Shown piece by piece: positions 36,824-47,717 of a DNA stretch of 64,000 nucleotides. Below the pieces are notes generated by a model. It searched no databases. It was not told the origin of the DNA and saw only the letters and a program-made list of their open reading frames with translations. The DNA comes from Trichoplax sp. H2. Its lineage: Eukaryota > Placozoa > Uniplacotomia > Trichoplacea. The stretch lies in the NCBI GenBank assembly GCA_003344405.1, contig NOWV01000273.1:1-64000 (forward strand), in the 5' to 3' direction. Position 1 is the stretch's first letter; each line of letters begins with the position of its first letter. The translations under genes were made by a program, and so were the position numbers.

Positions 36824-38685
36824 CTATACTCTAAGCGGAATTAAATGTATGAGCTGAGAAAGTTTTCAAAAATATTTGCATAAACTATCTTAAAATTTGT
36901 CGCTAAGTCATGTTAACTGTTATGAAATGAAATGTTTCAGCTGGATCAAAAATTTAGTATGCAACAAGCGAGTAGTCAAATTAAGAGCGAAATAAAATGA
37001 AATAATTTTTCATTTCTGCGACTTATAAGCTAGTTAAGTCATGGCAAGCGAGCAAAATCATAGATCGATTAATTTTACATCGACTGAAATGACAATAACA
37101 TATACCGTACCAATGCCATAACAAAACAGTTTCGTACTTTGCAATTTAGCCTCCTGATAGGTTTGCGAGGCAGTACTACAGTTTCAAAAATGAAAATTTG
37201 CAAATCAGTAACAATAACTTGTAGAAGGAAAATAATACTAGTAAGGTCTCTAGTGGTGATGTAAGTTTTACAATTTCTGAAAAATGCTATAGTTTGGTTA
37301 ATAATTGAGCCTTGACATAGAATAATAAATGACTAAAATTTTTTTAATATCTTATTAGGATAGTAATTGACTATGCATGACTTACTTATCCTTAAGATTT
37401 TGGACGAATAGCAATAGTGTGTTAAATCTGTTATTCTCTGAGATTAGGAATGAAAAGATTAATCACCTAAATTTAGGTTAGTAATTGAAACAAGGGACTA
37501 TCCTTCGAGCTAAGACATTTGGCTAATAAATTTATAAAAATTAACATAATAATCTGAACAATATGCACTGTATAGCCGAAATTTGATGTAACATCGGCCA
37601 TTTGTTAAAATCAGTCCTTTTTCTAACCTTGAGCTATTTGGAAATAGCTTGCGCTGATAATACAAACTGAATTTTAAAACCACCACATCAGCATTTATTA
37701 ACTCATCTATATACGTCAAAGCTCTCAATACTTTTTTGCGTGTATTTAAAACGTTTTACAATTTTTAAAATCGACACTATCCGTGCTATTATGACTGTTC
37801 AATTTCGCAAGCAGATAAAGAAGATAAATTTCCGTAAATAATTTTCACATCCGTTTTCAACGCCATTTCAGAATTTTGTAGATACATTTACAACTAATAC
37901 TATTCTTGCCTATGATCGGAATTGGAAGAGCATAGCAGCTATAAGATATAAAAAGAGCTAGTGTTGAATTCTGCTGCATGTGAACGATTTTTAGGACAGA
38001 ATTAAATAAAAACTAAACTACCTCAAAAATATAGATTATTCACCGTTTTAATGCATCGTTTCAGAAACAGTTATTGTACTCTCAAAAGCAAGATTGTGTG
38101 CAATTCGTTGACACGAGAGGTATAGCGAATAGAGGTAGAATAAGGTATATGGGACTAGAATAGAACTATATTAGTGATTATATATGCTGTTAACTGCAAG
38201 TGAAGAACAAATATTGTTAATAATAGTGATCCATATGTATTGGATACGTAATACTTTCATAGCAACATTTGTTGGAATTTCGTACGACTGCATAGAAGCT
38301 AGACACAGAGAATTATCTAGACTGGATATGAGCAGTGTTAGTTGACACTGGCGTTCAATTCAATTACTATGATTACGGTAAGTAATTATAAAATATTAGA
38401 ATTTTGGATATTTCCATCAGCTGTATATCAGTAGTTGTCGCATTTAATTCTTTAAAGTATTAGTGTTACGTTACTTTTTTGCGATTGAAAGTTGGCATGC
38501 AGAAATATCAGGCTATAGACTTTGAGAATATAGTGGAGAAATAGAATAACATCACCTAAGTTAATTAATTAATTGTTAGCTGCATTTTATAGCAGAATCC
38601 ATTTGCCTGTGCATATTAATATTTCAATATATAAGGCGGTTTTCAGTGAAATTTGGTCGTTGAAATAAAAGTGCAAAGGTACTGC

Positions 38686-39480
38686 CATCAGCTTCGTTGA
38701 ACAATAACTAACCATGATCCAATAGCTATGTTAAGAATTGATTGCAACATAGCAGATCAGTCTTTGCTTATTATATTCTGTCCGTGTCTGCTGTAATGCA
38801 ATGAATTGTTAAATTGCAAAGACACTTACTTCATCAGCTTCGCTTAACCGTAACTAAACCATGCTCCAGTAGCTATATTCAGAATTTATTTCAGCATACT
38901 AAATCAATCTTTACTATTTCTATTCTGCTCTTGTGTGTTGTAATCAAGTAAATTTTTAATTAGCAAAGGCTCTTTCATCAGCTTCGTGTCACCATAAAGA
39001 AACCATGCTCTAGTAGCTATATTAAAAATTTATTGAAGCATACCAGATCATTCTCTGCTTATGCTATTCTGTCCGAGTCCGCTATCATACAATCAGTTGT
39101 CAAATTACAAAGGTTGTTTCATCAACTTCTTTTAGTCGTAACTAAACCATCCTTCGGTAGTTATATTAAGAATTTATTGCAATATAGCAGATCAGACTAT
39201 TGGGATTTAGTCGCAGAAATAGTGTAGCATTAATAAAGTTGATTAATTTATTGGTAGCTGCACTACGCGTACGGTACATAACAAAATCCGTTGACAGTTG
39301 CACAATATATGTTAAATAGATAATTTTTAATCAGAGCTTTGCTATTGGAATAAAAGTACAGGATATACTTTCATCAACTTGGTTGAGCCTTAAATAAACC
39401 ATGCTTCAGCAGCTATACGAATTTATTGCGGTAGCTTACATCAATCGTTATCATTTAAACCGTACCAGATCTCTGTTCAT
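38686..39480. repeat. ~145-bp tandem repeat, about five units
   Basis: Units start CATCA(G/A)CTT at 38686, 38832, 38976, 39120 and 39372, each with AAACCATGCT-like, AGTAGCTATATTAAGAATTT and TTCTGTCCG blocks. The gap before the last unit holds a segment related to 38545-38660, so the whole array was itself duplicated. Confidence 0.75.
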
Positions 39481-40305
39481 GCAGTTCTGTTCGTATCTGC
39501 AAAGATGATGTAAAGCATTAACTTGCGAACATGGATTCTATCTTCATGATTGCATAGCAGTAGTTTGCCGTATTCTCCTCTTGAAAGTATTGCTGCTGCT
39601 CATAACCTACCAGGCCAATCGCTACTTAAGCTATCTACTAGTATCTGCTATGCTACAGTTACGCGCTGAATTTAAGTTCTATATTCTTTCGTGATCATTC
39701 ATGCTATGAGTAATAGCCTGCTCAATCCCATTTTTTAATGCGTTTTCAATATGAAACACAGTTTTTGTTCTCGAGAGTACTCGTTTCGTGATGCAATGTA
39801 ACAAATTATCTGGCATAAAATCGTTTACCATCCAGTTTATCGAGTCTAAACACTACGATTTCAATTCCAGAGCTAGATGTATAAAACAGATAGCACACTG
39901 TAGGATTTAACCTAACGCTAATATATTGTTAGTGTTTGGTAATCAATAATACTGTAGGAAAACAACTGAATGAGTTCTTAGTCCGTTTCGATGAATTTAT
40001 TGCTATTACTTTTGAGTATTTATTATTGAATAACAAGGTAAGGGAATACAATCCTATTGCGTCAACGTTTTAGCAGATTTAATCCATCACAAAGTAGTGC
40101 AATATCCGCATTAGATACTTTATATTGCGGTAAAGTAATTGTATGATTACTTGAAAATCTTTCCTTTATAAAGCCTACAGCAATAAATTGTACTGATAAT
40201 GCAGGAATAATAACCACAAAGTACTAAAATAGCATGACCACTACTGAAATACTCTTGCTAACATGATACAACGGATTCTATTTTATAACCAATGAACCTA
40301 TTCGA

Positions 40306-41097
40306 CTAACGTCTTCGACTCTTGCGAACATTTTCAATTGCGTTGCACAGATCGCTCACTGCGGTCATTTGCTTATCCAATAAGGCCATAATTAGCCGGT
40401 GCTCGGTTTCGCTGCGCTTTTCATGGCATTCAATCAAATGTTGTTGATTTTCAAGTACTGTTAGTAATCGCTCGTTATAATCTTGCTGTGCAACTAGTAA
40501 AGACGCCATGATATTCTTTGTTGCGCCAACGCATTGATGATGAGCTTGTCGTTGGGCTCGAAGGCACGCGCGCTGTCGATCAATTTGCTCACGTAAGTAG
40601 TTGGACGTAGACGGAGTATCTTGATCCCGATTTAAGATTGGACTTGAAGCAGCATTCTCATAAATTACATCGTTGGAATCAATTTGTATTCCTATTTCCG
40701 TGGCAGCTCCTGGTGTGGCCTGAGTTGATTTTTCTTTGCGTTGGGGAGTTACTAAGAGCGATCGTGAATGTTGGCATAGTTTACGTTGGTTTTCATGGTC
40801 CTCGATGCTCTTTAATATCTTGGCTAGTAAAATATCGCATTCTGATGGATCATTACTAGCGCTAGCAGCACTAGCTAGCTTGTCCTTCTCAGTTAGAAAT
40901 TTCTCTTTTAAGACCTTAAATCTACATTGGACGGCTAGAGCATTCGTTCTAAAATCTAAACCTCCGATAGAATTCAAAATACAAGCAATAGCTTCCCATG
41001 CCCGAGTTCTTTCAGCACATCCAGGAGAATATTTCCATAGTTCGCTGTAGGCTATCTCTTTCAGCAGAGGCAAATCGTACCTTGAATTCCATGTCAT
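40306..41097 (-). CDS. MADF/Myb-SANT-like DNA-binding protein, copy 1
   Basis: An intact single-exon frame of 263 residues. Residues 3-95 match the MADF/Myb-SANT-like layout found in many invertebrate genes: DLPLLKEIAYSELWKY, RTRAWEAIACILNSIG, a basic CRFKVLKEKF segment and SECDILLAKI. The middle is Ser/Thr/Gln-rich. Residues about 175-263 form a predicted coiled coil containing YNERLLTVLENQQHLIECHE. The start at MTWNSR aligns with the second copy at 54442-55227. Probably a nuclear DNA-binding protein that oligomerises through its C-terminus. Such families often come from PIF/Harbinger-type transposons, but no nuclease is next to it. Confidence 0.8.
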   Translation of the reverse strand: MTWNSRYDLPLLKEIAYSELWKYSPGCAERTRAWEAIACILNSIGGLDFRTNALAVQCRFKVLKEKFLTEKDKLASAASASNDPSECDILLAKILKSIEDHENQRKLCQHSRSLLVTPQRKEKSTQATPGAATEIGIQIDSNDVIYENAASSPILNRDQDTPSTSNYLREQIDRQRACLRAQRQAHHQCVGATKNIMASLLVAQQDYNERLLTVLENQQHLIECHEKRSETEHRLIMALLDKQMTAVSDLCNAIENVRKSRRR

Positions 41098-42786
41098 GGA
41101 TTCTCTGCTGCGATTGAATTGTAGCGAGTAAGACTACGTGCAACAATAGCTCTATTAGCTAGGAATGGTTGTATCCTTACTAGCACATAAGTCGAATAAT
41201 ATCAAAAAACTAGAAAACGATAAGATGTGTGCGTGTCCTGAATAGAAATCTATTTACACTATTTTTTATTGAATATACCTGACATCTAATTCAATTTCGA
41301 CTTGAATTAATGCCAATAGAACTTACCTTCCTGGAGTATTGAATAAAGTATAATTCCATTTTTCTTGGTTGCGTTTCATGTTGATTCCTTATCTACGGAT
41401 AAGTGAAAACTTGAAAGTAATTATTGAGCTATTTCTACTACAAAAATGCAGGATAGCGAAATAAATTGCCTCGCGATCAACGCTATCTAAAATGATGTTT
41501 AAATAATGCAATCATTTTCAGTCAAATAACCTTCATATAAAGTGCTTAACGACTGAACTATTACAATTCTTAATAAGGGCATAATTAATATCGACAATAT
41601 ACCGTTACGAAATACTCGCCTAATCATGTAACTACCATCTTGAGGGAAATTTCGATACTATTAACACAGATTTTAACAAAACAAAGTCAGTTTATGGTAG
41701 CTACTTATGTGAGCAGGAAATACTCCGCAAAAAATTTCCCTTACCTTACGGAAAATTCTTGTTTCCTGTTTCTTCCGAAACTGTTAATTTCCCTACTTAA
41801 GAAAGGGAACGGGACACCCAACTACTTCTACTGAGCAAGCAATTAGGGAAATACATGCCAGCATTTGCTTCGCTAAGAAGGCAGCTCTTTGCCGATCTTT
41901 CACACTTTTGGGGCTGCATCATCAACTCGTAAATGCTTTGTAGTGAACGAGAAACTTGAAGTAGTCTCGTTTTTCACGTATACTACTGTTATTGTAACAC
42001 TTTCATTGATCGGTAGGCAGAGGCTGTAAGATGTTTACTTTCCTGAGCAATTTGACTCGACTGAAAGGGCTGCTAAATCTTGTCCTTCTTGTTTTACGAG
42101 CTTGTATGTTAATAGCTTAAGGCCAAACTACTATTTCTGTTAATTGACAAGACTGGATACTCTTGTAGAAGGAAACATGAACAAGGTATAAGGTGCACAC
42201 TTCATATTTAAATTCTGTTGGGTGATCTCGCTCTCCATCGTAATAATATAAACACTGGTTATAAAGCGCGATGAAACAGCATAAACTGCTAATATTACGG
42301 CAGTTCAACTATTATTACTGTCTGAAAGTAGCCTGGCATGCCTAAATAGTGCTTACGTTAGTTAATATTGTAGCCGCTCGTTGGAATAGGGGCTAATAGA
42401 ATAAGTTATTATATAATAAGCATTTTAAAACTAAACATAATTATTATTAAACTCTAATAGACAGCAATTATAGATGGTCTGATAGCTTATTACCGTACTA
42501 TAAAGTACTAAATATAATTAGAGTAATATACGATAACTAAAATGATAATACGCAACAGAATTACTAATTAAATGTACCCTCCAGCCATTCAATAACGATA
42601 CTTATAGCTGTAAAATATCGAGTGGAATAAAACTAATTACGCACCCTTAAAATGCTAACAAGGAAGTTATTCATTAGTGGTTATATTGACAAGTACGCCA
42701 CTAGATTAATTCTGCTATTGACTTAATAAAACAATAAAATTTGGAGTTCTGAGTAGGTCCAAAGGAAGTTAAAATAATTACTAGTC

Positions 42787-43095
42787 TAGCAAAGGACTAA
42801 AAGCACAGTCCTTTATAGTTTCTAGTATGAAACTATTATTACTTTTTGCTATAGAAAATACCTAGAAAGTGATATCTTTAAGTTTTACCCTGCCAAATCA
42901 TGATGTCGCCGTCTTTTCTTCTTCACTATTTTACAAGGTGTAGTAAAGGACTAAAAGTAGAGTACTTTATAGCATTTAGTATGTAACTAGTACTATTTTA
43001 CTATAGAAAATACCTAGAAAGTGATAGTGTTTTTAAGTTTTACCCTGCCAAATCATGGTGTCGCCATCTTTTCTTCTTCATTATTTTACAAGGTA
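42787..43095. repeat. Two tandem ~154-bp repeats
   Basis: Units at 42787-42941 and 42942-43095 share AAAGGACTAAAAG, TATAGAAAATACCTAGAAAG, TTTTACCCTGCCAAATCATG and TTTCTTCTTCA blocks. They are well conserved. Confidence 0.85.
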
Positions 43096-43890
43096 TTATA
43101 TAGATTACTATAGAAATAGCCCGAGAGCAATTGCCTAATCTAAAGAAAGGGCGTTTGATCGTTTATTTAAATTGTAAAGGAATTTGACTTAGTAGCAAAA
43201 CCCTATCCTTAGAGAAACGGGATTTATAACATGACGATAAAGTACTGTAATGTAGTCTATAATCGTACAGTTACAGTACAATCTGACGCTAAAACATCAA
43301 CTGTCAATACTCAGCGATACTAATGTCAGAAAAGTAGTCGTGATAGGCATATAAAATTTTTTGATCAGCGAAATAGCGATTACTGCAATCTTTACAAAAT
43401 CCGGATTTTTTTCGGATTCGGATTTCGGAACCGGTCGGATTTATGTCGGATATAATTTTCCTGTTTTAATTTTTTTGTCTGATATAATTATATGATATAA
43501 TTTAATATATTATATAATTAAATGATATAATTTTTCTGTTTTAATTTTTTTGGGGATTTTTGTTCATGAAAAATATCAGAATCAAAGTTTGTTAAAGTTT
43601 TGTAGCTTGATCTCTACACTTTTCATTTCATTACAAAAGGTTTTATATAGATTATTATAGGAATGACCCAAGAGCAATCGCCTAATCTAAAGAAAGGGCG
43701 TTTGATAGTCTATTGGGATTGCTGATGAATTTGACTCAGTAACAAAGCCCTATCCATAGAGAAAGGGGATTTATAGCTTGACAGTAAAGCACTATAATGT
43801 AGGTTATAATCGTATAGTGATCGTACAACTTCATGTTAAAACATCAATTGTCAGTAGTAACGTCAGAAAAGTAGTCATAGTTACAACGAA
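43088..43890. repeat. Direct duplication of a ~265-bp block
   Basis: The block at 43088-43362 recurs at 43633-43890 in the same orientation. Shared segments include CCTAATCTAAAGAAAGGGCG, AAACATCAA.TGTCA and GTCAGAAAAGTAGTC. Confidence 0.85.
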
Positions 43891-45099
43891 TTTTTTTTGA
43901 TAACCGCTTGTGATGTTATTAAAAATTCAGATTTTAAATTTGTTCACTATAATTTGGTAATTTTTGGATTCTAATTTTGGAAAATTTTGTAAGAGTTGAT
44001 TTCTGAAATTTGAACTTTATGCTGCAAATTTGAAATTTTAGAATTTTATGACGTGACATAAAAGTTACATTACGGAAGTTTAGTTGAGAAAATAGAAAAT
44101 AAGACGCAAATGGAAGAGGTTGTGTTGATTGTTAAGTAGTTAGATTGTCATTTAATGACTAAATCTTGATGTTTAAAGGTTAATTTTTAGACTTTTATAA
44201 TGTTTTAATGAGTAGGAATTATGTTAGAAATGAATCTTGATGTATTTTATAGTTCATTTGTTGGTTGAAGATCCCTTTTTAGTTAGTTAGTCGGTTAGAT
44301 AGTCAACGAGTTTATCAATTGCTATTAAATTATAAAGACTATAATCTTGGGTGCCAAGATTTCTTCAGTAATAAATGGTAGTAAATCTCTGACTACCTCG
44401 TCTACACTATTTGTGACGCTATAATTATACCGTAGTATTCGGTCGCTGGAACTGAATTATTTGGTGATATAGCAAATCTCGCCTCTTTAAGTCAGTAAAT
44501 GACGTTTTCCCCGAGGATTGGCGTGTGTAGACTACTTTGTCACTAGTGGCGTGTGACAAGTGTTTTGTAAGGGAATCATAAGGCAAATTGTGTCTAAATT
44601 TTGAATGATTTTGTTTTCCTAAGTCGTGCAAAGTAGTTTTCTAAAATAGATCTTAAGAGTGATTGGTTGATAAATGCTTAGTTTTAAATACCACTGAGGG
44701 CTCTGCGAAGCCTATAAATGATAGTGCAATCAGAAAATTTAGAGTAGAGAGTAAAAGAAGATTCTTTTGAAGAATATTTTGAATTTTAAAGGCCTTCAAG
44801 GTCGAACTATTGTAAGTGAAAACGTTCTTCTTTTTGTTAGATTGTTTGGTTGTTGACAGCTTTAGTTCCGTCATTTTTTCATTTCTTCACTTTTAATACT
44901 TAGAACTAAGTATTCGAAAGGTTGTTTAATCTGTCTCTCTCACATTTTTTTCTTAATGAATTGCTGTTCGGTTTGTTTCCTCAAATTTTATTTGGTGTCA
45001 AAGTTTAGTTACGTCGACCAGGGTTTCACGAAAGTAGAATCACAGTTTGTTAAAAGTTTTGTAGTTTGATCTCTACATTTTACATTTCAAAGGACTAGT

Positions 45100-46010
45100 A
45101 CATTAAGAACAAGCTGTGTGATTAATATTGCTATCAAGTTAAACAATTGGGTAAAATTAGAGTTCAAGGTGGGTAAATCTATAGAAAGTTAAACATTCGT
45201 AGTTACATGGATAAATAAGGTACTAGAATAATACAGATACCGAGTAAATAACTTTAATCAAAACAAGGATTGAAGATTGATGGACAAGAAGTTATTTATT
45301 GGTAGTTATATTAATTAAAACAAGCTAAACCAGATTAATATTGCTGCCAAGTTAATAATTTCAGTTAAAACAAGAGTTCTAAGTAGATCTAGCGAAAGTC
45401 ATTCATTGGTACTTACATTGAGAAGCAAACTATAGTATTACATTATTACTACTATTGATTTTACAAATTAAAACGAGAATTCTAAGTAGTTCCAAAATTA
45501 CTAGAGTTTGAAGTAGATTCAAATAAATTATTTATTGGTAGTTATATTAAGAAACAAGCCACTAGAGCAATGTTGCTATCGAGCTAACAAATTCAATTAA
45601 AACAGGGGTCTAGGTAATTTCAGCGGAAGCTGCTCGCTATTAGTTACGAGTACATTAAGAAAAGTTATAGTAGAGTAATAATGCTATTTAGTTAACAAAC
45701 TAATTAAAACAAGAGTTCTAAATACATCCAGCGCAAATTGTTCAATAGTATATACATTGAGGCGTTAGCTGGTATACTTATATTACTTTTAAGTTAGTGA
45801 ATTTAAACAAAGATTCAAAGTAGATTGAAAGAAGTTATTTATTCATAGTACAATAAGAAACAAGCCACTGGAATAAATATTGATGTCTAGATAACAAATT
45901 CAACTAAAGCAAAGATTCTATGTAGGTCTATTAATACTGCCATCGGGTTTATAATTTTAGCTAAAGCAATAAGTTAATAAATTTAAACAAGGATTCTAGA
46001 GATGATGTAT
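45100..46010. repeat. Degenerate ~110-130-bp satellite
   Basis: About seven irregular units, each with a TTATT.ATTGGTAGTTA, AAACAAGCCACTAGA, TTAACAAATTCAATTAAAAC or AGAGTTCTAAGTAG block. Confidence 0.65.
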
Positions 46011-46571
46011 ACAGACTATTACGTGTTGCAATCAATTGTAAACTATATAAAGAAATTACATCCACAAGTATTACTGTAAAAGCTAGCGTAAAGTCCTTAT
46101 AGTATGAAGGAAATCAAAACTGTTGATTTATAATATAATTATGAATAACTATAGATACATAAATTGAATCCATTTTATTTCGTATATAAATTGCGATTAG
46201 AGAAATACTTTATGCAAAATATGGTTTTGCGTTTTTGGAAAATAAATTTAAATTTATACAGAACAGCTTTTGGTGTATATTTCTGTGTGCGCTATATGGC
46301 ATTACTTGTACATTGTAACCAATAACAAATGCAAGTTTTTAGCATAACATCCTAATTCAGGTAGTATCGAATTAACGTAAACACTCAAAGTAATCTTAAA
46401 TGCATTGTAGATATTGCATGTTATTACTAATGCTGTATATAGTAGTTCATTGTATCAATGTATAATCTAATAAATACAGCATACAATAGAATAATAGATA
46501 TTTAAACTGTAGCCAAAAAAAATTAGTGAAAGCATCCGTTCCCGTATTGGCATCACTCATAGTCTGGTACC

Positions 46572-47717
46572 TTAATATTTGCAATGATACCCGTTATTAG
46601 CGATAATTCCAGCTATACGTTTAGGAATGCTTGATACCAAATTTACACAATAGTTGACTGGAAATTCATTCCATACAGCTTGAATATTAATTGTAAGACT
46701 TGCAAGAGACTGCGACTTCTTTGCAGCAACGCGATCCTTAATTAACTTCCACAAGTTCTCAATCGGATTAAGGTCTGGAGAGTTTCCAGGCCAAGGCAAG
46801 ACTTTAATTTGATTTTTTGATAGCCATTCGGATACAGCTGCAGCGGTATGAGCGGGAGCTTTATCATGCATAAATATATTACAGTTTGCACGTTGCAGCT
46901 CATCCAAGAGCACCTTGTTTAGCATCAACCTATAGTTTCCCTTCCTCATCGTTGAGTTAGGAGGAAGAAAATGTAAATATCCTACACCTGACGCAGAAAA
47001 ACAGCCCCAAACCATGACCGACGGAGAGCTTTTTACGGATTTCTTTCAGTATCGATATTCATATCTAGTCCCTCTTGGACGTCGAACATACTGGCCTACA
47101 AAAATTGAACGATAAAAAGTAAAATAAAATGTAATATATATAGAATGAAAGAAACTAATGGAGAGGTATCTCAAGTGAATTAATTGATGTGCATTCATAA
47201 GATAACATAGCATACTACCTAAAGGTCTGAATTGCAAGAACGTGCTTTCATCGCTGAACAGGACTCGCTGCCATATTTCAGGATCAACGCCTTGGTATTG
47301 CTTGCACCACTCGAGGCGCTGCTTTCGAGCCTTTTCCGTAAGCAATGGCTTCACGGCAGGCGCTCTCGCCGACAGATTGTTTTCAATCAATCGATTTCCT
47401 ATTGTACTGGGATTAATGTACTTGCCTGTCTTTTCGTATAAATCACTAGCGATTTCTTTACAGGTTTTAAATGGGGATTTTGCAATGACATCGAGGATAA
47501 ATTTTACGTCTTCAGGAGTCGTTACTTTATGCCCACCCGAATTACGCTTCTTGGACTTCCAGTTACCCTCTTTACAAAACCTTTTCAGAACTCTCTGAAC
47601 CGTACGCTTGCTGATTTGCAGCTCCTTTGCAATCATCCCATGCGTCCACTTGGCTTTGTCATAAGCTACTATCTGCCCTCTCTCGCAGCAAGTTAGGTCT
47701 CTGGAAGTTCTTCCCAT
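46572..47717 (-). pseudogene. Tc1-type transposase with one internal stop
   Basis: From the ATG at 47717, the N-terminus has two helix-turn-helix regions (CERGQIVAYDKAKWTHGMIA, KRTVQRVLKRF, GHKVTTPEDVKFILDVI). The catalytic triad is complete: FSDEST, then FMHDKAPAHTA, then SPDLNPIENLW, with 34 residues between the second Asp and the Glu (DD34E, Tc1 type). A 123-bp segment at 47096-47218 with GT and AG ends is in frame and stop-free. Removing it restores PLGQYVRRPRGTR and the usual length of about 340 residues. The only defect seen is a TGA at 47048-47046, before MVWGCFSASG. I could not recognise terminal inverted repeats or TA duplications, so the element ends are not set. Confidence 0.9.
47096..47218 (-). 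other. Probable 123-bp in-frame intron in transposase
   Basis: It starts GTAGTATG and ends TTTTTGTAG, and splits the family-conserved QF...YVRRP region. Read through, it would add 41 mostly hydrophobic residues that Tc1 transposases lack. The length is a multiple of three, with no stop codon. Confidence 0.65.

Larger units (their letters stand above)
32444..40305. other. Long non-coding stretch with decayed repeats
   Basis: The upstream exons of the 30459-32443 gene should lie here, but I could not identify them. Otherwise I see only degenerate repeats (33460-34340, 36716-36823, 38686-39480) and short meaningless frames such as 35911-36111 and 37510-37728. Confidence 0.5.
41098..46571. other. 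Non-coding stretch with segmental repeats
   Basis: No supported gene. It contains the tandem pair at 42787-43095, the duplicated blocks 43088-43362 and 43633-43890, a CGGAT-rich patch at 43398-43450, and the degenerate satellite at 45100-46010. One related satellite unit lies apart at 42660-42780. Confidence 0.5.

Noticed and set aside
47232-47598. Plus-strand frames over the transposase
   Set aside because: Antisense shadows of the Tc1 coding strand.
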